This document shows, in pieces, positions 27,974 to 34,800 of a DNA stretch of 35,738 bases. The stretch's first letter is position 1; the number at the start of each line of letters is the position of its first letter. The stretch is from the NCBI GenBank assembly GCA_900550055.1, contig URQU01000018.1, positions 1-35,738 of the forward strand, given 5' to 3'. The translations under genes were made by a program, and so were the position numbers. A model generated the notes under the pieces. It was not told the origin of the DNA and searched no databases. It worked only from the letters and a program-made list of their open reading frames with translations. This DNA is from an uncultured Coriobacteriaceae bacterium. GTDB taxonomy: Bacteria > Actinomycetota > Coriobacteriia > Coriobacteriales > Eggerthellaceae.

Positions 27974-27979
27974 ATTATA
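27974..27979 (-). promoter_or_regulatory. probable -10 element of a polA promoter
   Basis: On the minus strand a perfect TATAAT lies 35 bases upstream of the polA ATG. A TTGGCA element is present 21 bases upstream of it, too far for ideal spacing, so the -35 is uncertain. The 99-base gap to the regulator gene has no other clear signal. Confidence 0.45.
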
Positions 27980-28038
27980 TAAGCGGCGAAGGCGAAGCGG
28001 TGCCAACCGCATCAGACAAGCACCGTTGGCCCGTTTCG

Positions 28039-28710
28039 CTATGCGCTCCAAAGATAGCCGACGCCGCGCACCGTTTCCAGATGCTGCGAGAGCTCCGGTC
28101 CGAGCTTGGCGCGGACGCGCCTGACGTGCACGTCGACGGTACGGCTGCCGCCGTAGTAATCGAAGCCCCACACGCGGCGCAGCAGGGCATCGCGGCTGTA
28201 GGTGCGGCCCGGATGGGTGACCAGAAACGCCAGCAGCGCATATTCGAGGTAGGTGAAGTCAAGCGGCTCCCCGCCCACCGTGACCTGGTACGTGGCCAGG
28301 TTGATGGTCATGTTGTCCACCGTCACGTAATCGGTCGAGGTGCTCTCGTTGCCCGGCCACAGAAGCTGGCGGATACGCGCGGCGCACTCCTCGCTGCCGG
28401 CACCGTGCACCACGAAATCGCTTTTCACCTGCACGGGAAGGCGGAACTCGGGAAGCTGGGCCTCGTTGACGATGACCAGCAGCGAGGCCGAACCGTCCTC
28501 GAGCAGCACCGATTCCACCTGCGACAAGGTTGCCAGAGCATCGGCGCGCGCCTCGTAGATGACCAGGTCGTAGGAAGGATGCTGGGACAGCAGTTTCTTG
28601 AACTGCACCGAGGACCCTGCCGCAACATCGACATCCAGGCCTGAGAGCACCTGCTGGAACTTGTGGGCGTTATCAAGGCTGTCCGCGATGAATATGACCG
28701 TTTTCCTCAT
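28039..28710 (-). CDS. glnR: GlnR-like orphan OmpR-family regulator with degenerate receiver domain
   Basis: The 223-residue protein has a receiver-like domain (1-118) and an OmpR/PhoB winged helix (about 128-222: LDFTYLEYALLAFLVTHPGRTYSRDALLRRVWG, TVDVHVRRVRAKLG). The receiver has lost the phosphorylation pocket: the acceptor Asp is Glu53 (YDLVIYEA), the paired acidic residues are reduced to Asp10, and the conserved Lys is His102. This matches actinobacterial GlnR, which acts without a cognate kinase. No histidine kinase gene is nearby. It lies 37 bases downstream of glnA with a strong AGGAGGTG ribosome binding site, and a GlnR-box-like sequence is present at the glnA promoter. Control of nitrogen assimilation is therefore likely, though another orphan OmpR regulator is possible. 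It ends with TAG. Confidence 0.72.
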   Translation of the reverse strand: MRKTVIFIADSLDNAHKFQQVLSGLDVDVAAGSSVQFKKLLSQHPSYDLVIYEARADALATLSQVESVLLEDGSASLLVIVNEAQLPEFRLPVQVKSDFVVHGAGSEECAARIRQLLWPGNESTSTDYVTVDNMTINLATYQVTVGGEPLDFTYLEYALLAFLVTHPGRTYSRDALLRRVWGFDYYGGSRTVDVHVRRVRAKLGPELSQHLETVRGVGYLWSA

Positions 28711-28747
28711 TGTTAGCGCACCTCCTTACGTCGCGTACCGCGCAGGT

Positions 28748-30091
28748 CTACAAAACCGCCAGGTAGCGGTCAAGCTCCCAGGCGGACACGTTGGACTGGT
28801 ACTCGTCCCACTCCGCCTGCTTTGCTTCCACCAGGTAATCGCAGATGTGGTCGCCCAGGGTCTCACGCATGAGCTTCGAGTCCCTGAACAGCTCAACGGC
28901 CTGGCCGAGGCTTTCGGGAAGCGTGCGGAACCCCTGACGGAGCAGCTCCTGACGAGGTTGGGTGAACAGGTCGCGATCTTCGATGGGAGCCGGGGGCTCA
29001 AGCCCCTCTTCGATACCCGCCAAACCCGCCGCCAGCATAACGGCGAAAGTCAGGTAAGGGTTAGCGCTGGGGTCGGGGCTGCGCAGCTCCAGACGGCACG
29101 CCATCTCGCGATTGGGGCGATAACCGGGCACGCGCACGAGCGTAGAGCGGTTGGCGCGGGCCCACGACAGGTAGATGGGCGCCTCGCCGCCGGCGAGCAG
29201 GCGCTTATAGGAGTTGACGCAGGGGTTGGTGATCAGGGCAAACTCGGGCGCATACTTCAGGATGCCCGCAAGGAAGCTTTTCGCGGTCGCCGACAGATGA
29301 TAGCCCTGCGGGTCCTCGGGATCGAAGAACACGTTGCCGCCGTCGAAATCGAACAGGCTCATGTGCACGTGCATGCCGCTGCCCGGGGCATCGGCGAGGG
29401 GCTTGGGCATGAAGGAGGCGTACACGCCGTGCTTCATGGCGATCTCCTTCACCACCAGCTTGTAGGTCATGACCGCATCGGCCATGGACAGGGCGTCGGT
29501 GAAGCGAAGATCGATCTCGTGCTGGGAAGGGCCGTTCTCGTGATGGCTGTACTCCACGGGGATGCCCATCTTCTCAAGGGTGAGCACCGTGTCGCGTCGC
29601 AGGTCGCTGGCGTAATCCAAGCTGGTCAGGTCGAAATAGCCGCCGCGGTCCAAAAGCTCGGTGCCCTCGGCGTCCTTGAAGTAGTAGAACTCCACCTCGG
29701 GGCCGACGTTGAACACGTACCCCATGTCCTGCGCCTTGCCCACCACGCGCGCCAGCACATGGCGCGGGTCGCCCTCGAAGGGCTTGCCGTCGGGCGTGCG
29801 GATGTCGCAGAACATGCGCGCCACGGCGTTGCTCTCCGGGCGCCACGGCAGCACCTGGAACGTGGAGGCGTCGGGAAACGCCAGCATATCGGATTCCTCG
29901 GTGCGGCAGAAGCCCTCGATGCAGCTGCCGTCGAAGCCCATGCCGTCGGCGAAGGCGTCTTCAAGCTCGCTGGGGATGACGGCGAACGATTTCATGCTGC
30001 CGAGCACATCGGTGAACCAGAATCGCACGAAGTGCACATCGCGGCTTTTAATGGTTTTCAGGACGAAATCCTGCTCCGGGTTGGAAGCCAT
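28748..30091 (-). CDS. glnA: glutamine synthetase type I (alpha-like)
   Basis: The 447-residue protein makes glutamine from glutamate, ammonia and ATP. Metal and substrate motifs are present: VGPEVEFYYF, HHENGPSQHEID, SGMHVHMSLF, NSYKRL and the NRSTLVRVPGYRP phosphate-binding loop. The length and the absence of the adenylylation Tyr motif (the equivalent stretch reads DRDLFTQPRQ) place it in the GSI-alpha group, controlled by feedback and transcription rather than by GlnE. I chose the ATG at 30091 because GGAGG lies 8 bases upstream. It is followed by the GlnR-like gene in the same operon and preceded by an operator-like element. It ends with TAG. Confidence 0.96.
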   Translation of the reverse strand: MASNPEQDFVLKTIKSRDVHFVRFWFTDVLGSMKSFAVIPSELEDAFADGMGFDGSCIEGFCRTEESDMLAFPDASTFQVLPWRPESNAVARMFCDIRTPDGKPFEGDPRHVLARVVGKAQDMGYVFNVGPEVEFYYFKDAEGTELLDRGGYFDLTSLDYASDLRRDTVLTLEKMGIPVEYSHHENGPSQHEIDLRFTDALSMADAVMTYKLVVKEIAMKHGVYASFMPKPLADAPGSGMHVHMSLFDFDGGNVFFDPEDPQGYHLSATAKSFLAGILKYAPEFALITNPCVNSYKRLLAGGEAPIYLSWARANRSTLVRVPGYRPNREMACRLELRSPDPSANPYLTFAVMLAAGLAGIEEGLEPPAPIEDRDLFTQPRQELLRQGFRTLPESLGQAVELFRDSKLMRETLGDHICDYLVEAKQAEWDEYQSNVSAWELDRYLAVL

Positions 30092-30156
30092 GAACGGTTC
30101 CTCCTTCACGCGCCAGGCCATGCGGCGGCGCGGGTCCAAACATCTTCTAGAGGGAG

Positions 30157-30187
30157 ATTATATCAACGCATGTTGCAAATGCGTTAC
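30157..30187 (-). promoter_or_regulatory. glnA promoter with GlnR-box-like element
   Basis: On the minus strand GTAAC-N6-GCAAC (30172-30187) lies 9 bases upstream of a perfect TATAAT (30157-30162). Actinobacterial GlnR sites follow GTnAC-N6-GaAAC, so only one consensus position differs. The same stretch forms a perfect 7-bp inverted repeat, AACGCAT-N7-ATGCGTT (30165-30185). At the -35 position the sequence is AACGCA, a poor match, which suggests an activator-dependent promoter or repressor occlusion. A second a/b site pair is not seen next to it. Confidence 0.6.
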
Positions 30188-30254
30188 GCACCTCGCGCAT
30201 TGCGAAAGCGAATGAAACCCAGGAGGTTCCATCGAAAGCCGGCATAGGCCACGC

Positions 30255-30279
30255 AAAAGGCCGCCCCGAAAGGCGGCCT
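30255..30279 (-). terminator. intrinsic terminator after metI
   Basis: AGGCCGCC and GGCGGCCT form an 8-bp stem with a 6-base loop (30258-30279), followed on the minus strand by a TTTT tract and GCG. It lies 49 bases past the metI stop and isolates metNI from glnA. Confidence 0.8.
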
Positions 30280-30328
30280 GAAAACGGTTGAAACCCTGTT
30301 GCGCAGACGCATGCTCGATGCGAACGCC

Positions 30329-31012
30329 CTACGACCTGCGAACGCGCTTGTCCACCACGCGGGCGACCAGGTCGCCGATGGACTGGAACACCTGCACGAG
30401 CGCGACGCACAGCACGATGGAGACGATCATGACGTCGCCCAGATAACGCTGGTAGCCGTAGCGGATGGCGATGTCGCCGATGCCGCCCGCGCCGACCGCG
30501 CCGGCCATGGCGGTGTAGCCGAACAAGGTGATGACGGTGATCGACGCGCCGCGCACCAGGCTGGGCAGGCTTTCGCGCAGCATGACCTTGCACACGATCT
30601 GCCACGTGTTCGCGCCGAAGCTTTGAGCCGCCTCGATCAGGCCGCCGTCTACCTCGGCCAGGCTCTGCTCGACCATGCGGCCAACGAACGGGATGGCTGC
30701 CACCGTAAGCGGCACGATGGCGCCGGGCACGCCGAGCGACGTTCCCACCACCACGCGCGTGAACGGGATGATGGCCACGAGCAGGATGATGAACGGGATG
30801 GAACGGCCGACGTTGACGATCCAGCCGAGCACCGTGTTAAGGGCGCGCTGCGGCCACAGGCCGTCTTTGGCCGTGATGACCAAAAGCACGCCGAGCGGCA
30901 CGCCGATGACGTAGGCGAACAGCGTGGAGGCAAGCGTCATGACGAGCGTGTCCACCGTTCCCTGGGCGAACAGCGCCCCGTATTGCGAGATGAAGTTGCT
31001 TACGTAATCCAT
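30329..31012 (-). CDS. metI: methionine-type ABC transporter permease MetI
   Basis: The 227-residue membrane protein has about five transmembrane segments and the MetI-type pattern: TLVMTLASTLFAYVIGVPLG near the N-terminus, GRSIPFIILLVAIIPFTR, and the EAA cytoplasmic loop EAAQSFGANTWQIVCKVMLRESLPS that docks on MetN. The C-terminal GAGGIGDIAIRYGYQRY is also MetI-typical. It directly abuts metN, with AGGAGGG at the metN 3' end as ribosome binding site. The gene for the binding protein MetQ is not downstream, since a terminator follows. It ends with TAG. Confidence 0.92.
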   Translation of the reverse strand: MDYVSNFISQYGALFAQGTVDTLVMTLASTLFAYVIGVPLGVLLVITAKDGLWPQRALNTVLGWIVNVGRSIPFIILLVAIIPFTRVVVGTSLGVPGAIVPLTVAAIPFVGRMVEQSLAEVDGGLIEAAQSFGANTWQIVCKVMLRESLPSLVRGASITVITLFGYTAMAGAVGAGGIGDIAIRYGYQRYLGDVMIVSIVLCVALVQVFQSIGDLVARVVDKRVRRS

Positions 31013-31795
31013 TTAGCCCTCCTGGACCTTCTCCGCATCGCGCTCGATGGCCGCGAGCATATCGTCGTTGGCCAAAAGCTCGCGCGTGACGGGGCTTTGC
31101 GGGTTGCCGAACACGGCGGCGGTGGTGCCCTCCTCCACGATGCGGCCATGGTCGATGACGGCCACGCGGTTGCAGATCTTGCAGGCCACGGGCAGCGAAT
31201 GGGTGATGACCACGAGCGTGACGCCAAGCTCGCGGTTGATGTCCTGCAGAAGCTGCAGGATGGAGGCGGTGGTGCGCGTGTCAAGGGCGCTGGTGGCCTC
31301 GTCGCAGAGCATGACCTTGGGGTTGTTCGCCAGGGCGCGGGCGATGGCAACACGCTGCTGCTGGCCGCCGGAGAGCTGGCTGGGGTAGCGCTGGGCAAGG
31401 TCGGCCAGGCCCACCAGCTCGAGCAGCTCCATGGCGCGCTTGCGGGCCGCCTCGCCCTTCTCGTCGCGCAATTCGAGCGGGAAGGTGACGTTGCGCAAGA
31501 CGGTGCGCTGCTGGAACAGGCTGAAGTTCTGGAAGATCATGCCCACCTGGCTGCGCAGCTCGAGCAGCGCGCGACCGGACAGGCCCGTGATATCGCGGCC
31601 GTCGTAGAGGATGGCGCCGTCGGTGGGGCGCTCAAGCAGGTTGAGGCAGCGGACGAGCGTCGACTTGCCGGCGCCCGAGGCGCCGATGATGCCGAACACG
31701 TCGCCATCGTTGATGGTAAGGTTCACGTTGCGCAGCGCATGATGGGCGTTGTCGCCTTCGCCATACGTCTTGCACACGTGCTGCAATTGGATCAT
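31013..31795 (-). CDS. metN: methionine-type ABC transporter ATPase MetN, short form without NIL domain
   Basis: The 260-residue ABC ATPase has Walker A GASGAGKST, signature LSGGQQQR, Walker B VMLCDEATSALD and switch His in ITHS. The MetN-specific LFQQRTVLRNVTFPLEL stretch supports the assignment, as does the adjoining metI. Characterised MetN proteins of about 340 residues carry a C-terminal ACT-like NIL domain that binds methionine and inhibits transport; here the protein stops soon after the ATPase fold, so that control should be missing. I chose the ATG at 31795 (MIQLQHVCKTYG), where the fold begins; its ribosome binding site is weak. It ends with TAA. Confidence 0.88.
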   Translation of the reverse strand: MIQLQHVCKTYGEGDNAHHALRNVNLTINDGDVFGIIGASGAGKSTLVRCLNLLERPTDGAILYDGRDITGLSGRALLELRSQVGMIFQNFSLFQQRTVLRNVTFPLELRDEKGEAARKRAMELLELVGLADLAQRYPSQLSGGQQQRVAIARALANNPKVMLCDEATSALDTRTTASILQLLQDINRELGVTLVVITHSLPVACKICNRVAVIDHGRIVEEGTTAAVFGNPQSPVTRELLANDDMLAAIERDAEKVQEG

Positions 31796-31871
31796 ACGTT
31801 TCCCGATCACTTGGTTGGATATAACGCAACGGGCGCCAAGAGCCCTTTTGCGCGCGCGAACGCGCAACTTC

Positions 31872-31900
31872 TAATAATAAGCGAAGCTCAAGCCGCGCAC
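31872..31900 (-). promoter_or_regulatory. candidate promoter of metN-metI
   Basis: On the minus strand TTGTGC (31895-31900) and TATTAT (31872-31877) are spaced by 17 bases, giving a predicted leader of about 70 bases before metN. The TATTAT lies in the only AT-rich patch of the intergenic region. Confidence 0.5.
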
Positions 31901-32092
31901 AAGGACCGCCCTGGCGGGTGCCCCCATCGCCGAGCACGGGGCCGGGAAGACCGACGATCCGGGGCCCGCCGCAACCGGGAGGGCGCATCCGCGCAAGCTC
32001 GCGGGAGCTCGCTTGCCGCCCAGGTGCCGGACGTGAATCCTACGGGGCTCGTGGGGGTTCGCTGTTCGCCGGGCGCTCGCGGCGCCAAGCTT

Positions 32093-32100
32093 GGTATACT
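32093..32100 (+). promoter_or_regulatory. extended -10 element for a leaderless glycosyltransferase transcript
   Basis: GG-TATACT, with a T before it (TGG-TATACT, 32092-32100), is an extended -10 whose expected start point, 7-8 bases downstream, falls on or next to the A of the ATG at 32108. There is no ribosome binding site before that ATG and no recognisable -35. Confidence 0.5.
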
Positions 32101-32107
32101 TGCAGCC

Positions 32108-33421
32108 ATGAATACGCAAACCTACACTCAGCGCGCCCAGGCGCGCCCGCGCCGCCGCATCGCCGTGGTCACCATGGGCGTCAAGCTTGGCGACGAGACG
32201 CGCGGCTACACGCGCTTCCGCTTCCTGTCCGAGATGCTCGTCGAGCAGGGCTTCGACGTCGATCTGATCACCTCGTCGTTCCAGCACTGGGAGAAGGCCC
32301 CGCGCGACACCTCGAAGGCCTGCTATCAGGGCCTTCCCTACAACGTGGTGTTCATCGACGAGCCGGGGTACACGCGAAATCTCGACCTGCAGCGCATCCG
32401 CAGCCATCACGTGGCGGCGAAGAACCTGCGCGAGCACTTCGAGCGAACCCCGGGCCGCTATTCGCTCATCTACTCCGAGATCCCGCCAAACGACGTGGCG
32501 CGCGTGTGCGCGGAATACGCAACCGAGCACGGCATCCCCTACGTGGCCGACATCAACGACCTGTGGCCCGAGGCCATGCGCATGGTCGTGGACATCCCTG
32601 TGCTCAGCGATGTGGCGTTCTACCCGTTCGCGCGCGACGCGAAGCGCGTATATCAGCTGCTCTCCGGCGCCGTAGGCACCTCCGAGGAATACGCCGCACG
32701 GCCCGCGAAGGACCGTACGGCGCCCTACCCCCGTGCCACGGTGTACGTGGGCAACGACCTTGCGGCGTTCGACGAGGGCGCACGCGAGCACATGGCGGAC
32801 GTCGAGAAGCCCGAGGGCGAGCTGTGGGCCGTCTATGCAGGCACGCTCGGCGCCAGCTACGACCTGGCCACCCTTATAAAGGCGGCGGCGTTGCTGGAGA
32901 AGCGCCGCGTAGCTCACACCGCGCGCACCACCGCCGCGGGAACCGCGAAACGTCACCGCCCTTTCCCTGCCGTGAAGGTGAAGATCTTAGGCGACGGCCC
33001 CGACCGGCAGCGTCTCGAAGAGCTTGCCCGGCAGGAGAACGCTCCTGTGGATTTTCTGGGCTACCAGGACCACGGCAGCATGGCGGCGTGGCTTCGCGCA
33101 AGCGACATCACCGTGAACTCCCTGGTAAAAAGCGCAGTGCAGAGCATCGTCACGAAGATCGGCGACTACCTTGCCTCCGGCAAGCCCATGATCAACACCG
33201 GCTCGTCGCCGGAATTCCGCAACAAGGTGACCACCGACGGCTTCGGGCTGAACGTGGAGGCCGAGAACCCCGAGGCGCTCGCCGATGTGCTCGAGGAGCT
33301 GGCGCGCAACCCATCGCTTCGCAAGATCATGGGGGCTCGTGGGCGCGCCGTGGCAGAGCGGGAGTTCGACCAGCGAACCTCCTACCTTGCCATCGTGAAT
33401 TTGCTGCGCAATCTGATGTAA
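32108..33421 (+). CDS. GT4-like glycosyltransferase
   Basis: The 437-residue protein is a two-domain GT-B fold enzyme, likely family GT4. An N-terminal Rossmann domain starts RRIAVVTMGVKLGDETRGYTRFRFL (about 16-40); the C-terminal domain has WAVYAGTLGASYDLATLIKAA (240-260), KILGDGPDRQRLEELA (292-307), and GDYLASGKPMINTG (352-365) in the nucleotide-sugar-binding part. An Arg/Ala/Thr-rich insert (about 265-288) interrupts the C-terminal domain. It has no ribosome binding site, and its promoter sits so close that a leaderless mRNA is likely. It opens a cassette with an aminotransferase and a phosphoglycosyltransferase, so it probably adds a sugar to a polyprenyl-linked glycan. Donor and acceptor are unknown. 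It ends with TAA. Confidence 0.82.
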   Translation: MNTQTYTQRAQARPRRRIAVVTMGVKLGDETRGYTRFRFLSEMLVEQGFDVDLITSSFQHWEKAPRDTSKACYQGLPYNVVFIDEPGYTRNLDLQRIRSHHVAAKNLREHFERTPGRYSLIYSEIPPNDVARVCAEYATEHGIPYVADINDLWPEAMRMVVDIPVLSDVAFYPFARDAKRVYQLLSGAVGTSEEYAARPAKDRTAPYPRATVYVGNDLAAFDEGAREHMADVEKPEGELWAVYAGTLGASYDLATLIKAAALLEKRRVAHTARTTAAGTAKRHRPFPAVKVKILGDGPDRQRLEELARQENAPVDFLGYQDHGSMAAWLRASDITVNSLVKSAVQSIVTKIGDYLASGKPMINTGSSPEFRNKVTTDGFGLNVEAENPEALADVLEELARNPSLRKIMGARGRAVAEREFDQRTSYLAIVNLLRNLM

Positions 33422-33461
33422 ACGCCGCGGTTTGCGTCATCATCGAAGGGTACGCCGCCTT

Positions 33462-33490
33462 GCGTCAGCATGCGTTCATTCGCCTGACGC
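33462..33490 (+). other. hairpin between the glycosyltransferase and aminotransferase genes
   Basis: GCGTCAG and CTGACGC form a 7-bp stem with a 15-base loop in which GCG and CGC may pair further. It lies 27 bases before the aminotransferase ATG, upstream of its AAGGAG site. There is no T-run. A TTGCGTCA sequence occurs just upstream of the stem as well (33433-33439, as TGCGTCA). Confidence 0.35.
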
Positions 33491-33516
33491 TTGAGCCGGA
33501 TAGCTAAGGAGATACC

Positions 33517-34800
33517 ATGTCCGAACAGATCCGCATCCCGTTTTCCCCACCCGATATCACCGAAGCCGAAATCGCCGAGGTGGCCGATGCGCTGAGGAGC
33601 GGATGGATCACCACGGGCCCGAAGACCAAGCAGCTCGAGCGCGAGCTTGCCGCCTTTTTGGGCACGCCGCGCGTGACGTGCCTGGGTTCGGCCACGGCGG
33701 CGCTTGAGTGCGCCTTGCGCGCGCTGGGCATCGGTCCGGGCGACGAGGTGATCACGAGCGCCTATACCTACACCGCCAGCTGCTCGCCCATCTGCCATGT
33801 GGGTGCGACGCCCGTGCTGTGCGATGTGGCGCCCGGCAGCTACGAGATGGATTACGCTCAGCTGGAGAAGCTTATCACCCCGCGCACGAAGGCCATCATC
33901 CCCGTCGATCTGGCCGGCGTCATGTGCGACTACGATGCGCTGTTCGACGCCATCGACGCCTTCGGAGGCGTTTTCACGCCCGCAAACGCCCGCCAGGAGG
34001 CCATCGGCCGCATCGCCGTGGTCACCGACGGAGCGCATGCCCTTGGCAGCGTGCGCCACGGCAAGCGCGCAGGCCAGGTTGCCGACCTTACCACGTTCAG
34101 CTTCCATGCGGTGAAGAACTTCACCACGGCAGAAGGCGGCGCCGTCACCTGGCGCGAGGGGCTGTTCGATGCCGATGAGCTGTACCACGATTTCATGCTC
34201 ATGTCGCTGCACGGCCAGTCGAAAGACGCGCTTGCCAAGACCAAGGCCGGCGCTTGGGAATACGACGTGGCCTTCCCCGGCTGGAAGTGCAACATGACCG
34301 ACCTGCAGGCAGGTTTGGGCCTGGCGCAGCTGCGCCGTTACCCGGGCATGCTCGCACGACGCCGCCAGATGGTGGCGCGGTATACGCGAAACCTTGCCGA
34401 CCTTGACGTGTCCATCCTGCAGCACTATCGCGCAGCCGATGGGTCGGATGCCTGCGACGCCGACGATGCCGCTGCACGCGCCGATGCGAGCCAAGAGTCT
34501 TCGAGCGGGCATCTGATGCTCGTGCGCCTGAACGGTTGCGGACGGCAGCTGCGCGACCGCGTTATCGAGCTGATGGCCGAGGACGGCGTTGCCACCAACG
34601 TGCATTACAAGCCCCTGCCGCTGCTCACGGCCTATCGCAACCTCGGGTTCGACATCGCCGACTTCCCCAATGCCCTGGCCCAGTTCGAGAACGAGATCAC
34701 GCTGCCGCTGCACACCAAGCTCACCGATGACGACATCGACGAGGTGTGCCGTTGCCTGCACCAGGCCATCTCGCAGGCGAAAGCGGAGGGTGCGCGCTGA
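33517..34800 (+). CDS. DegT/DnrJ/EryC1-family sugar aminotransferase
   Basis: The 427-residue PLP enzyme of fold type I should transfer an amino group from glutamate to a nucleotide-linked keto-sugar. The PLP lysine is Lys200 in FSFHAVKNFTTAEGG, Asp171 (VTDGAHALG) binds the pyridine nitrogen, and the N-terminal IPFSPPDITEAEIAEVADALRSGWITTGP is the family signature. An Asp/Ala/Ser-rich insert (about 306-330) lengthens it beyond the usual 370-400 residues. Strong AAGGAG upstream of the ATG. It overlaps the next gene by one base (TGATG), so they are coupled. Together with that gene it resembles a PglE/PglC-like pair for amino-sugar glycans; the exact sugar is not decided by the sequence. It ends with TGA. 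Confidence 0.88.
   Translation: MSEQIRIPFSPPDITEAEIAEVADALRSGWITTGPKTKQLERELAAFLGTPRVTCLGSATAALECALRALGIGPGDEVITSAYTYTASCSPICHVGATPVLCDVAPGSYEMDYAQLEKLITPRTKAIIPVDLAGVMCDYDALFDAIDAFGGVFTPANARQEAIGRIAVVTDGAHALGSVRHGKRAGQVADLTTFSFHAVKNFTTAEGGAVTWREGLFDADELYHDFMLMSLHGQSKDALAKTKAGAWEYDVAFPGWKCNMTDLQAGLGLAQLRRYPGMLARRRQMVARYTRNLADLDVSILQHYRAADGSDACDADDAAARADASQESSSGHLMLVRLNGCGRQLRDRVIELMAEDGVATNVHYKPLPLLTAYRNLGFDIADFPNALAQFENEITLPLHTKLTDDDIDEVCRCLHQAISQAKAEGAR

Larger units (their letters stand above)
31796..32107. other. 312-base divergent intergenic region between metN and the glycosyltransferase gene
   Basis: This gap holds the metN promoter and a leader of about 70 bases with a TTGCGCG/CGCGCAA stem, and at its other end the -10 of the divergent glycosyltransferase gene. 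The middle (about 31901-32090) is very GC-rich, with several self-complementary stretches, for example GCAAGC/GCTTGC at 31993-32016. I see no convincing gene, tRNA or known riboswitch in it. A structured RNA or repressor-binding region is possible. Confidence 0.5.

Noticed and set aside
31796..32107. A SAM riboswitch or methionine T-box upstream of metN.
   Set aside because: The leader from the predicted start is only about 70 bases. An AGGGCGG stretch superficially like the T-box antiterminator lies upstream of the promoter and lacks the rest of the T-box consensus. No SAM-I or SAM-IV core sequence is apparent by eye.
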